From Bradyrhizobium sp. cir1 (lineage in GTDB: Bacteria; Pseudomonadota; Alphaproteobacteria; Rhizobiales; Xanthobacteraceae): a stretch of DNA of 64,000 bases. Shown here in pieces: positions 48,226 through 57,115 of the stretch. The stretch is taken from contig NZ_JACIHE010000023.1 of assembly GCF_014198245.1 (NCBI RefSeq), forward strand, positions 40,527-104,526, in the 5' to 3' direction. Under the pieces are notes generated by a model. It had not been told where the DNA came from. It saw nothing but the letters and a program-made list of their open reading frames with translations, and searched no databases. The stretch's first letter is position 1. Every line of letters begins with the position of its first letter. The translations under genes and the position numbers were made by a program.

Positions 48226-48245
48226 AGATGCATTATTGTGCATCT
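48226..48245. promoter_or_regulatory. TGCA-N6-TGCA palindrome before boxC (candidate BoxR operator)
   Basis: AGATGCA-N6-TGCATCT, a perfect 7-bp inverted repeat, lies in the 130-nt gap before boxC. Related half-sites GTGCATAAT (48186-48194) and CGCATAAT (48258-48265) flank it. The gap thus probably holds a second promoter of the box genes controlled by the BoxR-type protein. Confidence 0.6.
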
Positions 48246-48283
48246 AACGCTCCGAAACGCATAATCAAGCTCAAGGGTGGCCC

Positions 48284-49972
48284 ATGGCCGGGGAAGATCG
48301 GCGCCTCGCAGGCGGCGCGACATTCATCGATTTCCAGACCGAACCGTCCCGCTACAAGCACTGGAAGCTCGCGGTCGACGGCGACGTCGCAACGCTGACC
48401 ATGGACGTCGACGAGAACGGCGGCCTGTTCGAGGGCTACCTGCTCAAGCTCAATTCCTACGATCTCGGCGTCGATATCGAGCTGGCCGACGCGATCCAGC
48501 GCCTGCGCTTCGAGCATCCGGAGGTGAAGGTCGTGGTGATGCGCTCGGCCAAGAACCGCGTGTTCTGCGCCGGCGCCAACATTCGCATGCTCGCGGGCTC
48601 CACCCATGCCCACAAGGTGAACTTCTGCAAGTTCACCAACGAGACCCGTAACGGCATGGAAGACTCGTCGGAGAATTCCGGCCAGCGCTTCATCACCGTG
48701 GTGAACGGCTCGGCCGCCGGCGGCGGCTATGAGCTGGCCCTTGCGACCGACCACATCATCCTCGCCGACGACGGCTCGTCTGCTGTCGCCCTGCCTGAAG
48801 TGCCGCTGCTCGCGGTGCTGCCGGGCACCGGCGGCCTCACCCGCGTCGTCGACAAGCGCAAGGTGCGCCGCGACCGCGCCGACTTCTTCTGCACCATCGA
48901 GGAAGGCGTGAAGGGCAAGCGCGCCGTGCAGTGGCGTCTCGTCGACGAGATCGCGCCGAGCTCGAAATTAGAGGCCAAGATCGCCGAGCGTGCCAGGGAG
49001 TTTGCAGTGGCCTCGAAGCGCAAGGGCAGCGGCAAGGGCATTACGCTTTCCCCGCTCAAGCGCGTGATCGGCGAGACCAGCATCCATTACGGCTTCGTCA
49101 CCGTCGATATCGACCGCGCCGCACGCATCGCCACCATCTCGATCAAGGCCCCCGAAGCCGCACCGCCCGCCGACATCGACGGCATGATGGCGCAGGGGGC
49201 TGCGTTCTGGCCGCTCCAGGTCGCGCGCGAGCTCGACGACGCCATCCTTCACTTGCGCATCAACGAGCTCGAGATCGCGATGCTGGTGTTCAAGAGCCAT
49301 GGCGATCGCGCCCATGTGCTCGCCAGCGACGCCTTCCTCGAAGCCAACAAGGCGCATTGGCTGGTCAACGAGATCAGGCACTATTGGAAGCGCGTGTTGA
49401 AGCGCATCGACGTCACTTCGCGCACGCTGGTGACGCTGGTCGAGCCCGGCTCCTGCTTTGCCGGCACGCTGGCCGAGCTCGTCTTCGCCGCGGATCGCTC
49501 CTACATGCTGATCGGCACGCGCCAGGGCGACAACCGTCCACCGCCGTCGATCGAGCTCTCCGCGCTGAACTTTGGCCCGTATCCGATGAGCCACGGCCTG
49601 ACGCGGCTGGAATCGCGCTTCCAGGCCGATCCATCCGACGTGGAGCGTGCGGAAGCAACGCTCGGCACCAGTCTCGACGCCGAGCAGGCCGAGGAGCTCG
49701 GCCTCGTCACCTTCGCGCTCGACGACATCGACTGGGACGACGAGGTCCGCGTATTCCTGGAGGAGCGCGCCAGCTTCTCGCCCGACAGCCTCACCGGCAT
49801 GGAAGCGAGCCTGCGCTTCGTCGGTCCGGAGACAATGGAATCAAAGATCTTCGCCCGCCTCACCGCCTGGCAGAACTGGATCTTCCAGCGCCCCAACGCG
49901 GTCGGCGAGGAAGGCGCGCTGCGCCGCTACGGCAGCGGCCAGAAGCCGAAATTCGATATGACGCGAGTTTAA
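48284..49972 (+). CDS. boxC: 2,3-epoxybenzoyl-CoA dihydrolase
   Basis: A 562-residue member of the enoyl-CoA hydratase/isomerase superfamily with the length and sequence character of BoxC. The first crotonase-like half includes FCAGANIRMLAG near residue 90 and SAAGGGYELALATDHI near 145; a long second half carries a further crotonase-like region. BoxC opens the epoxide ring of 2,3-epoxybenzoyl-CoA hydrolytically, giving 3,4-didehydroadipyl-CoA semialdehyde and formate. The boxB gene follows after 13 nt. Confidence 0.93.
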   Translation: MAGEDRRLAGGATFIDFQTEPSRYKHWKLAVDGDVATLTMDVDENGGLFEGYLLKLNSYDLGVDIELADAIQRLRFEHPEVKVVVMRSAKNRVFCAGANIRMLAGSTHAHKVNFCKFTNETRNGMEDSSENSGQRFITVVNGSAAGGGYELALATDHIILADDGSSAVALPEVPLLAVLPGTGGLTRVVDKRKVRRDRADFFCTIEEGVKGKRAVQWRLVDEIAPSSKLEAKIAERAREFAVASKRKGSGKGITLSPLKRVIGETSIHYGFVTVDIDRAARIATISIKAPEAAPPADIDGMMAQGAAFWPLQVARELDDAILHLRINELEIAMLVFKSHGDRAHVLASDAFLEANKAHWLVNEIRHYWKRVLKRIDVTSRTLVTLVEPGSCFAGTLAELVFAADRSYMLIGTRQGDNRPPPSIELSALNFGPYPMSHGLTRLESRFQADPSDVERAEATLGTSLDAEQAEELGLVTFALDDIDWDDEVRVFLEERASFSPDSLTGMEASLRFVGPETMESKIFARLTAWQNWIFQRPNAVGEEGALRRYGSGQKPKFDMTRV

Positions 49973-49985
49973 GGAGAGCACGGCC

Positions 49986-51437
49986 ATGAACATGAACATC
50001 ATGAACGTCGACTACTCGACCAAGATTCCCAACAACGTGAATCTCGCCGAAGACCGCCAGGTGCTCAAGGCGCTGGAGGGTTGGCATCCCGGTTATATGG
50101 ACTGGTGGAGCGACATGGGGCCGGAAGGTTTCCAGGAATCCCTGGTCTATTTGCGCACCGCTTACTCCGTCGATCCGCGCGGCTGGGCCAAGTTCGACTA
50201 TGTCCGCATGCCCGAATATCGCTGGGGCATTCTCCTTGCTCCCCAGGAAGAAAATCGCGTCGTCCCCTTCGGCGAGCACTACGGCGAGCCTGCCTGGCAG
50301 GAAGTCCCGGGCGAGCATCGCGCCATGCTGCGCCGCCTGATCGTGATCCAGGGCGACACCGAACCCGCCTCGGTCGAGCAGCAGCGCCATCTCGGCAAGA
50401 CCGCGCCCTCGCTCTACGACATGCGCAACCTGTTCCAGGTCAATGTCGAGGAAGGCCGGCATCTCTGGGCGATGGTCTACCTGCTGCAAAAGTATTTTGG
50501 CCGCGACGGCCGCGAGGAAGCGGATGATTTGCTGCGCCGCCGCTCCGGCGATGCCGACGCGCCGCGCATGCTGGGCGCCTTCAACGAGGCGACGCCGGAC
50601 TGGCTGTCCTTCTTCATGTTCACCTACTTCACCGACCGCGACGGCAAGATGCAGCTGCACTCGCTGGCGCAGTCGGGCTTCGATCCCTTGTCGCGCACCT
50701 GCCGCTTCATGCTGACGGAAGAAGCGCACCACATGTTCGTCGGCGAGACCGGCATCACCCGCGTCGTGCAGCGCACCTGCGATGCGATGAAGGCGGCCGG
50801 CATCACCGACCCGACCGATATCGCGAAGGTCCGAGCGCTCGGCGTCATCGATCTTCCGACCATCCAGAAGAAGCTGAACCTGCACTACACGCTGTCGCTC
50901 GACCTGTTCGGCTCGGAGGTCTCGACCAACGCGGCCAACGCCTTCAACGCCGGCATCAAGGGCCGTTATCACGAGACCCAGATCGAGGACGATCACCAGC
51001 TCAAGAACTCGACCTATCCGGTGCTCAAGCTGATCAACGGCGAGATCAAGCTGGTCGACGAGCCGGCGCTGACCGCGCTCAACATGCGCCTGCGCGACGA
51101 CTACAGCCAGGATTGCGTCAAGGGCATGCTGCGCTGGAACAAGGTGATCTCGACCGCCGGCTACGACTTCCAGCTCAAGCTGCCGAACGTCGCCTTCCAC
51201 CGCCACATCGGTGAGTTCAAGGACGTGCACGCCACGCCCGACGGCATCCTGATCGACGATGCCACCTGGGCGAAGCGCAAGGACGAGTGGCTGCCCTCGA
51301 CCGCGGATGGCGACTTCATCACCTCCCTGATGCAGCCCGTCACCGAAATCGGCCAGTTCGCCTCCTGGATCTCCCCGCCCAAGGTCGGCATCGATAACAA
51401 GCCCGGCGATTTCGAGTACGTGAAGATCGAGTCGTAG
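49986..51437 (+). CDS. boxB: Benzoyl-CoA 2,3-epoxidase, oxygenase subunit
   Basis: A 483-residue di-iron oxygenase. Ligand motifs are visible as E156-x2-H159 in VEEGRHLWAM and EEAHH at residues 245-249 within RFMLTEEAHHMFVGE. BoxB epoxidises benzoyl-CoA with O2, using electrons from the flavo-iron-sulfur reductase BoxA. The boxA gene is not found in this window, either after boxB or elsewhere. GGAGAGCACGGCC precedes the ATG. A family D repeat follows the stop. Confidence 0.94.
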   Translation: MNMNIMNVDYSTKIPNNVNLAEDRQVLKALEGWHPGYMDWWSDMGPEGFQESLVYLRTAYSVDPRGWAKFDYVRMPEYRWGILLAPQEENRVVPFGEHYGEPAWQEVPGEHRAMLRRLIVIQGDTEPASVEQQRHLGKTAPSLYDMRNLFQVNVEEGRHLWAMVYLLQKYFGRDGREEADDLLRRRSGDADAPRMLGAFNEATPDWLSFFMFTYFTDRDGKMQLHSLAQSGFDPLSRTCRFMLTEEAHHMFVGETGITRVVQRTCDAMKAAGITDPTDIAKVRALGVIDLPTIQKKLNLHYTLSLDLFGSEVSTNAANAFNAGIKGRYHETQIEDDHQLKNSTYPVLKLINGEIKLVDEPALTALNMRLRDDYSQDCVKGMLRWNKVISTAGYDFQLKLPNVAFHRHIGEFKDVHATPDGILIDDATWAKRKDEWLPSTADGDFITSLMQPVTEIGQFASWISPPKVGIDNKPGDFEYVKIES

Positions 51438-51476
51438 CGGCTGCTCGCGAGGCGCGATGAGCGCGCCGCACACTCA

Positions 51477-51584
51477 CTGTCATCGCCCGGCTTGACCGGG
51501 CGATGACAGTATTCCAGCGACGGTCGTGACAGAGCCGAGAGGCCGCGGCGTACTGGATGCCCCGGTCAAGCCGGGGCATGACAG
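51477..51584. repeat. Intergenic palindromic repeat, family D
   Basis: Begins CTGTCATCGCCCGGCTTGAC and ends CAAGCCGGGGCATGACAG, with the internal stretches GTATTCCAGCGACGG and GAGGCCGCGGCGTACTGGAT shared with the copy at 41131-41234. It lies between convergent boxB and the SDR gene. Confidence 0.87.
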
Positions 51585-51603
51585 CGGAGTTTGAAACGGG
51601 GAC

Positions 51604-52404
51604 CTACCCCGCAATCTCCAGCCCCGCATTCGCATACACCACGCCGCCGTCGACGGCGATGGTGTTGCCGACCACGTAGTCGCCCGCGCGCGAGGCGAGA
51701 TAGATCGCCACGCCCGCCATGTCCTCGTCGGTCCCGATCCGCCGCGCCGGAATGCGCTTTGCGACCTCGTCCGCATGGTCGCGCGCGGCGCGGTTCATGT
51801 CGGACTTGAACGCGCCCGGCGCGATCGCGGTGACGTTGATGTTGTCCTTGATCAGCTTCGTCGCCATGCGCCGCGTCAGATGGATCACGGCGGCCTTGCT
51901 GGCGGCGTAGGAATAGGTCTCGCTCGGATTGACGAAGATGCCGTCGACCGAGGCGATGTTGATGACCTTCGACGGCCGCTCTGCGCTGGCTGCGGCGCGG
52001 AGCGGCTTCGCCAGCGCCTTGGTCAGGAAGAACAGCGACTTGACGTTGAGGTCCATCACCTTGTCCCAGCCGCTTTCGGGGAATTCGTCGAATTCCGCGC
52101 CCCAGGCAGCGCCGGCATTGTTGACGAGGATGTCGAGCTTCGGCTCCAGCTTGACGATTTCGCCGGCGAGCCTGTTGCAGCCTTCGACGGTGGAGATGTC
52201 GATCGGCAGCGCGATGCATTCGCCGTCATATTGCGCGGTGAGCTCCTGCGCGGTCGCCTCGCACGGTCCGGCCTTGCGCGCGGTGATGTAGACCTTCGCA
52301 GCGCCGGCGCTGAGGAATCCCGCCGCAATCATCTTGCCGATGCCGCGCGAGCCGCCGGTCACGAGCGCGATGCGGCCTTTGAGCGAGAACAGATCGTTGA
52401 ACAT
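51604..52404 (-). CDS. Short-chain dehydrogenase/reductase (SDR)
   Basis: A 266-residue classical SDR: cofactor motif TGGSRGIG at residues 16-23, NNAGAAW near 94, and the active-site Ser-x-Tyr-x3-Lys with YSYAASKAA near 165. The C-terminal region DYVVGNTIAVDGGVVYANAG is typical for FabG-like or gluconate-dehydrogenase-like members. It is convergent to boxB and not in that operon. The substrate is unknown; an alcohol or oxoacyl intermediate is possible. Confidence 0.85.
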   Translation of the reverse strand: MFNDLFSLKGRIALVTGGSRGIGKMIAAGFLSAGAAKVYITARKAGPCEATAQELTAQYDGECIALPIDISTVEGCNRLAGEIVKLEPKLDILVNNAGAAWGAEFDEFPESGWDKVMDLNVKSLFFLTKALAKPLRAAASAERPSKVINIASVDGIFVNPSETYSYAASKAAVIHLTRRMATKLIKDNINVTAIAPGAFKSDMNRAARDHADEVAKRIPARRIGTDEDMAGVAIYLASRAGDYVVGNTIAVDGGVVYANAGLEIAG

Positions 52405-52473
52405 GATTCCTCCCTTGGTTGGCGCCCGTTGTGAGCGGGACGGGGAGGGGAGTCAAGGAAAGGCCCCTCCATC

Positions 52474-52593
52474 GTCGTCCTGGCGAAAGCCAGGACCCAT
52501 TACCCCAGGGAGGTGTCGTTGGAATGGGCTGTGGCCAGAGCCTTCGCAACACAGGCGGTGGTGGTAATGGGTCCTGGCTTTCGCCAGGACGAC
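52474..52593. repeat. Intergenic palindromic repeat, family E
   Basis: GTCGTCCTGGCGAAAGCCAG and GACCCATTAC on the left, exactly complemented by GTAATGGGTC and CTGGCTTTCGCCAGGACGAC on the right: perfect 30-bp arms around a 60-nt centre. It lies between the SDR start and the deacetylase stop. Confidence 0.9.
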
Positions 52594-52619
52594 ACCTCAG
52601 TTTATGGCGACAGCGGCGG

Positions 52620-53678
52620 CTACGCCGCCGCGATCCGTCGAAAGCCGTTCCACATCGCCGTCGCCGCACCCGAGGTAAGCACCGGCAAAATCCGTGTGTC
52701 CTGGTAGTTGCCGTTGAGCGAGACGCGCGGCAGTGCGGTCATGTGGCCGGCGTTCTCGGCGAACAGCATGCCGGGCCGCGTCGTCACCGCGGTCTTGAAT
52801 CCGGCGGAGGCGGCAAGGGTGAATTCACGCTCGCCAGCCGCATCGCGGTCGCCATAGGGATAGGCGAAGTGCAGCACGCGATGCTCAAGCGCCCGCTCGA
52901 TCCGCGTGCGGCTCTCCGCCATCTCCTGCGCGGCGATCTCCTCGCTTTGTCTTGCCAGATTGCAATGGCTGATGGAGTGCGCGCCGATCGTGACCAGGGG
53001 ATCCGCCGCCAGCTGCTTCACGCCGTCCCAGGACAGGCAGAGGCCGCGGCACAGCGCTTCCATGTCGACGCCATGTCGGGTGCAGAGCGCTGCGATCTCG
53101 CGCGCGAGATCATGTTCGCCGGGCAGCGCGCGCAGCCAATCGTGCAGGCGATCGAACGCCGCCTGCTTTGCGGCCGGCGTCGTCGCATCGAGCCGCAGCG
53201 TGGAATTGCCGATTGTGACCTCGATCTGTTCGGCCTTGGCGATCACGGCCTCCAGCGCGGTCCACCACAGCCGCCCGGTGCCTTCCGCGAAATCGCTGGC
53301 GACATAGACCGCCAAAGGCGCGTCAAATTCGCGCAGCACCGGCAGCGCATAGTCCAGATTGTCGCGATAGCCGTCGTCGAGCGTGAAGGCAGCGAAGCGG
53401 CGGTTGAATCGTCCCTGCGCCAGCCGCTCATGCAGCTCGTCCATGCTGACGATGTCGATGTCGCGCGTGCGCAGATGGCTCAGCGTCGCGCGGAGGAACT
53501 CGGGCGTGACTTCGAGATGCCGGTTCGGCTGGAACGCGTCCTCGCGGGCCGGCCGCACGTGATGCAGCATGAAAATGGCGCCAACGCCCGAGAGCAGCGG
53601 ACGCAGCAGATGGTGCGCACCACTGAAGTAGAGTGCCCCCAGCCCGGCGCGGATGACATTATTGCGGAGTTGTTTCAT
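52620..53678 (-). CDS. Polysaccharide deacetylase family protein (NodB homology)
   Basis: A 352-residue protein of carbohydrate esterase family 4. Motif 1 is FTLDDGYRDN (catalytic and metal-binding Asp pair), motif 2 is H-x3-H in TIGAHSISHCNL, and a later motif is FAYPYGDRD. An N-terminal hydrophobic segment (residues 10-35) could act as membrane anchor or uncleaved signal. It probably removes N-acetyl groups from an envelope or exported polysaccharide. The ATG at 53678 is chosen; the ribosome-binding site is weak and a longer start at 53714 cannot be excluded. Confidence 0.85.
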   Translation of the reverse strand: MKQLRNNVIRAGLGALYFSGAHHLLRPLLSGVGAIFMLHHVRPAREDAFQPNRHLEVTPEFLRATLSHLRTRDIDIVSMDELHERLAQGRFNRRFAAFTLDDGYRDNLDYALPVLREFDAPLAVYVASDFAEGTGRLWWTALEAVIAKAEQIEVTIGNSTLRLDATTPAAKQAAFDRLHDWLRALPGEHDLAREIAALCTRHGVDMEALCRGLCLSWDGVKQLAADPLVTIGAHSISHCNLARQSEEIAAQEMAESRTRIERALEHRVLHFAYPYGDRDAAGEREFTLAASAGFKTAVTTRPGMLFAENAGHMTALPRVSLNGNYQDTRILPVLTSGAATAMWNGFRRIAAA

Positions 53679-53844
53679 TGCAGGCTGGCAGACCCCCGGG
53701 CATTCCGCCCTCAACTTAGGGGCGGACCCTTGAAGAAAAAGTTATTCCAATTGTCCACGCAGGGCCTTCGGAAGGGCACCATTTCCGGTTTGACAGCCCG
53801 CCAAGGGTTTGTTTTGTCTCCGGTTCCAGAGTTCGGGTCGTCGA

Positions 53845-55239
53845 ATGCAGAAGCTTTTCAGGTGGGCCAGCAAATGGTGGCCGGGGCTCATCCCCCTGGC
53901 CGTCATGTGGGGATTTGCGGCCTGGAATAATACCGTGCCGGTCGAGGCGGATTTGTCCGCGCGCAGCTCGGCGGCGCTAAAGGATACCGTTCTGGACAAG
54001 ACCCGGATCGCGGTGGACGGCCGCGACGTCAGCCTGGCCGCGGACGCCTTTTCCGAGGAGGGGCGTCGCGATGCGGTGATGGCGGTCGAACTGGTCCCGG
54101 GCGTGCGCCTGGTCGACGATCGGACCCGCCTCGTTCCCGAGGCAAAACCCTTCGTCTGGAACGCCGAGCGCGACGTGGTGCGGGTGACGCTGTCGGGTTC
54201 CGCCCCCCTGCCGTCGATCAAGGCCCGCCTGACCGAGGCGGCGCGCAAGGAGGTCGGCGGCGTCGAGGTGGCCGATCAGATGGGTCTTGCGCGCGGCGCG
54301 CCGCCGCGCTTCGAGGCTGCCGCGATGCTGCTGCTCGACCAGATCGGCAAGCTCAAGGACGGCAAGATCACGATATCCGACACCAAGGTCAATCTGTCGG
54401 GTATGGCGCGCGAGCTCGGCGGTCGCGAGGCGATCGCGGCCGCGCTGAAGAATCTGCCCGAGGGGTTCTCGATCGCCGCCAACGAGATCAAGGCGCCGCC
54501 CTACATCTTCCAGGCCTACAAGGATCCGGTCGCCGCGACCGTGACGTTGACCGGCTACGTCCCCGACAACAATGTCCACGCGGCGATCGCCACCAGCGCG
54601 TCGCGAAAGTTCTTTGGCGAAAAGGTCGTCGACAATCTCAAGTCCAGCATCGGCGCGCCCGCCTCCTTCAATCCCGCCGTGGTCGCAGCACTCGGGGCGC
54701 TGTCGCGGCTGTCGACCGGCACGCTCGTGGTGTCCGACCGCGAGGTGAAGCTGTCGGGCGATGCGCTCTATGAAGGCGCCGCCAACGACATTCGCGCAGG
54801 CCTAGGCAAGGACTTTCCGAAGACCTGGCAGTACAAGCCGGAGATCACGGTGAAGCCGGCGCCGGGCCCGGTCGACGGCACGGTCTGCCAGCAGCTGTTC
54901 TCCGAGCTTCTGGGCAAGGGCAAGATCCGCTTCGCGGCCAAGCGCGCCGACATCGATCCGGATTCCGCCGGCGTCCTCGATCACCTGATCGAGACGGCGC
55001 TGCGCTGCCCGAACGCCAATATCGAGGTTGCGGGCCACACCGATGCTGACGGTGAGGACTCTTTCAACCAAGCGCTGTCCGAGAAGCGGGCGCAGGCGGT
55101 GATCGACTACCTGGTCAAGGCCGGCCTGCCCGCCAGCCGCTTCAGCGCGGTTGGCTATGGTGCAACGCAGCCCGTCGCCGGCAACGACACCGACGACGGC
55201 AAGGCCCAGAACCGCCGCATCGAATTTCTGGTGAGGTGA
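53845..55239 (+). CDS. OmpA-domain envelope protein with BON-like repeats
   Basis: A 464-residue protein with one N-terminal TM or signal-anchor segment (WWPGLIPLAVMWGFAAW). Two or three BON-like alpha/beta repeats follow (for example VTLTGYVPDNNVHAAIATSASRKF), then a C-terminal OmpA peptidoglycan-binding domain from about residue 350 (IEVAGHTDADG and KAQNRRIEFLV). It should link inner membrane and cell wall. The ATG at 53845 gives the start MQKLFRWASKWW; the next gene is translationally coupled. Confidence 0.85.
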   Translation: MQKLFRWASKWWPGLIPLAVMWGFAAWNNTVPVEADLSARSSAALKDTVLDKTRIAVDGRDVSLAADAFSEEGRRDAVMAVELVPGVRLVDDRTRLVPEAKPFVWNAERDVVRVTLSGSAPLPSIKARLTEAARKEVGGVEVADQMGLARGAPPRFEAAAMLLLDQIGKLKDGKITISDTKVNLSGMARELGGREAIAAALKNLPEGFSIAANEIKAPPYIFQAYKDPVAATVTLTGYVPDNNVHAAIATSASRKFFGEKVVDNLKSSIGAPASFNPAVVAALGALSRLSTGTLVVSDREVKLSGDALYEGAANDIRAGLGKDFPKTWQYKPEITVKPAPGPVDGTVCQQLFSELLGKGKIRFAAKRADIDPDSAGVLDHLIETALRCPNANIEVAGHTDADGEDSFNQALSEKRAQAVIDYLVKAGLPASRFSAVGYGATQPVAGNDTDDGKAQNRRIEFLVR

Positions 55240-55241
55240 CG

Positions 55242-55544
55242 ATGCCCTATCTCGTCTCGTTTCATATGGGCTGGCTGATCGGCTCGGTGCTGCTGGGCTT
55301 CTGCATGGGCTGGATTTCGGTGGTTCAGCGCGGCAACGGCACCTCGAAGGTGACCGCGCGCTGGCTCGCTTTGCTCGCCGCGGGCCTGGTCGCGGCCTCG
55401 CTCGCGCATGTGGTCCCTGGCCGCTTCGGCTACTGGCTCGACCTCGGTCTGATCATGTTCGCCTGCTACCTGGTCGGCTGCACCATCGGTGCCTGGCTGC
55501 GCGACCGGGTGGTCGCGCGGACCGCGCCGCCGTCGGCTGTGTGA
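55242..55544 (+). CDS. Small integral membrane protein, 100 residues
   Basis: Three hydrophobic segments: residues 5-28 (GWLIGSVLLGFCMGWISVV), 41-58 (LALLAAGLVAASLAHV) and 66-85 (YWLDLGLIMFACYLVGCTIGAWL). The ATG begins 2 nt after the OmpA-domain gene stop, so the two are co-translated and may form one envelope complex. No named family was recognised. An 8-bp stem-loop follows at 55557-55576. Confidence 0.78.
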   Translation: MPYLVSFHMGWLIGSVLLGFCMGWISVVQRGNGTSKVTARWLALLAAGLVAASLAHVVPGRFGYWLDLGLIMFACYLVGCTIGAWLRDRVVARTAPPSAV

Positions 55545-55985
55545 TGTTGCCATGCACCCTGACCATTGGGTCAGGGGGCGCCTTTGGCACGTCCGGAAAT
55601 CCGTGAACGGGGCCCGGAATGTCCCCCTCTTTCAAGAGGCCGGCGCGGCCCATAGATTGATTTCGGCTTAAGGCGTGACGGAACATTGTACGGCCGAAAT
55701 CATCAAAACTTCATGGCGACTGCGCAGGATTGCCACGGAGATTCGCGTCAAGCCTTGCCGCCGAAAGCGCCAAACCGTGCATCCGGAGCTCGCAACCTGC
55801 CTAAAACATTGAAGGCACGAGTTTTTGTTCGAATTGCCGAATTCCACTCGGCGCCAAAACGCGCTAGTGGAGAGGCGGAGGGCGTGCGCGATGCCGGAGC
55901 CGGCGGTGAGGGGCCGTCGCGTGCCTGTGCGTCGTTCGCCTGTTCGCCGGCCGTCCTGGCCGCTGAAGTGTTGTTCGAGGTCTAG
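55545..55985. other. Gene-free region before the LPG-synthase-like membrane protein gene
   Basis: It contains a CCCTGACC-ATTG-GGTCAGGG stem-loop at 55557-55576, just after the upstream stop and probably a terminator. The rest is moderately AT-rich and holds frames without coding bias. GAGG 5 nt before the ATG at 55986 is the ribosome-binding site. No promoter was assigned. Confidence 0.5.
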
Positions 55986-57041
55986 ATGCTGGAAGCCATA
56001 CGCAGGGCGATGACGTTTCTGCGCCAGAAGCAAATCCTGCATAAGCTTGGAGTTGTGATCAGCGTCGCGGTCATCGGCATCGCTTGCTATGTGCTCTACC
56101 ACATGCTGCGCGGCATCGATGTCAACGAGGTCCTCGAAGCCATCAAGAGCACCGAGCCGAGCCAGATTGCGATGGCCGCGCTGTTCGTGGCCGCCGGCTA
56201 TTTCACCCTGACCTTCTACGACCTGTTCGCCACGCGCGCGATCGGCCATGCCCACGTGCCCTACCGCATCAACGCGCTTGCCGCCTTCACCAGCTATTCG
56301 ATCGGCCACAATGTCGGCGCCAGCGTCTTCACCGGCGGTGCGGTGCGCTATCGCATCTATTCGGCCTACGGGCTGAACGCGATCGACGTCGCGAAGATCT
56401 GCTTCCTCGCCGGCCTGACCTTCTGGCTCGGCAATGCCGCCGTGCTGGGCCTCGGCATCTCCTACCATCCGGAGGCGGCGGCCGCGATCGACCAGCTTCC
56501 GCCCTGGCTGAACCGGACGCTGGCGCTGATGATCATCGTGGCGCTGGTCGCCTATGTGGTCTGGGTCTGGACCCAGCCGCGCGTGGTCGGCCGCGGGCCC
56601 TGGACCGTGGTGCTGCCGGGCGGACCGCTGACGCTGCTCCAGATCGCGATCGGCATCATCGACCTCGGCTTCTGCGCGCTGGCGATGTACGTGCTGGTCC
56701 CGGACGAGCCCAATCTCGGCTTCGTCGTGGTCGCGGTGATCTTCGTCTCGGCCACCCTGCTCGGCTTTGCCAGCCACTCGCCCGGGGGCCTCGGCGTGTT
56801 CGACGCCGCCATGCTGGTCGGCCTCTGGCAGATGGACCGGGAGGAGCTCCTCGGCGGCATGCTCCTGTTCCGCGTGCTCTATTATCTGTCCCCGTTCGTC
56901 ATATCTGTAATCTTGCTGACGTTTCGCGAGGTTATAATCGGTGCCCGATCGAAGCGCTTGCAGCAGGCGGCGCTCAAGCTCGACCCCGGCCCGGCGCCTG
57001 AAGCCGCCTATGTGAGAGAGCGCCGCGACGGCGGCGTCTGA
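55986..57041 (+). CDS. Lysylphosphatidylglycerol synthase transmembrane (UPF0104/MprF N-domain) protein
   Basis: A 351-residue polytopic membrane protein with about seven to eight TM segments. Conserved features of the MprF/AglD flippase-like family are visible: SIGHNVGASVFTGGAVRYRIY near residue 100 and FASHSPGGLGVFDAAML near 258, followed by RVLYYLSPF. There is no C-terminal aminoacyltransferase domain, so it is probably a lipid-flippase-like or lipid-transfer protein rather than an MprF synthase. It precedes phoR by 74 nt, which holds short tandem repeats. Confidence 0.85.
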   Translation: MLEAIRRAMTFLRQKQILHKLGVVISVAVIGIACYVLYHMLRGIDVNEVLEAIKSTEPSQIAMAALFVAAGYFTLTFYDLFATRAIGHAHVPYRINALAAFTSYSIGHNVGASVFTGGAVRYRIYSAYGLNAIDVAKICFLAGLTFWLGNAAVLGLGISYHPEAAAAIDQLPPWLNRTLALMIIVALVAYVVWVWTQPRVVGRGPWTVVLPGGPLTLLQIAIGIIDLGFCALAMYVLVPDEPNLGFVVVAVIFVSATLLGFASHSPGGLGVFDAAMLVGLWQMDREELLGGMLLFRVLYYLSPFVISVILLTFREVIIGARSKRLQQAALKLDPGPAPEAAYVRERRDGGV

Positions 57042-57051
57042 CCGGCGCCAA

Positions 57052-57093
57052 GCCCTTAAGACAAGGCCCTTAAGACAAGGCCGTTAGGACACG
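57052..57093. repeat. Three tandem 14-bp repeats before phoR
   Basis: GCCCTTAAGACAAG at 57052-57065 is exactly repeated at 57066-57079, and a third degenerate unit, GCCGTTAGGACACG, follows to 57093. They sit in the 74-nt gap between the membrane protein gene and phoR. Confidence 0.9.
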
Positions 57094-57115
57094 TCCTCCA
57101 GGAGAAGCCCGCCCG

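Noticed and set aside
43612..51437. A defence or toxin-antitoxin island among the small proteins and the HTH regulator
   Set aside because: The HTH protein has a shikimate-kinase-like domain and neighbours benzoate genes; PRC-barrel and globin proteins are ordinary housekeeping or stress genes.
55686..55985. 99-codon plus-strand frame before the LPG-synthase-like gene
   Set aside because: No ribosome-binding site, no coding bias and no recognisable sequence; the region is treated as gene-free.
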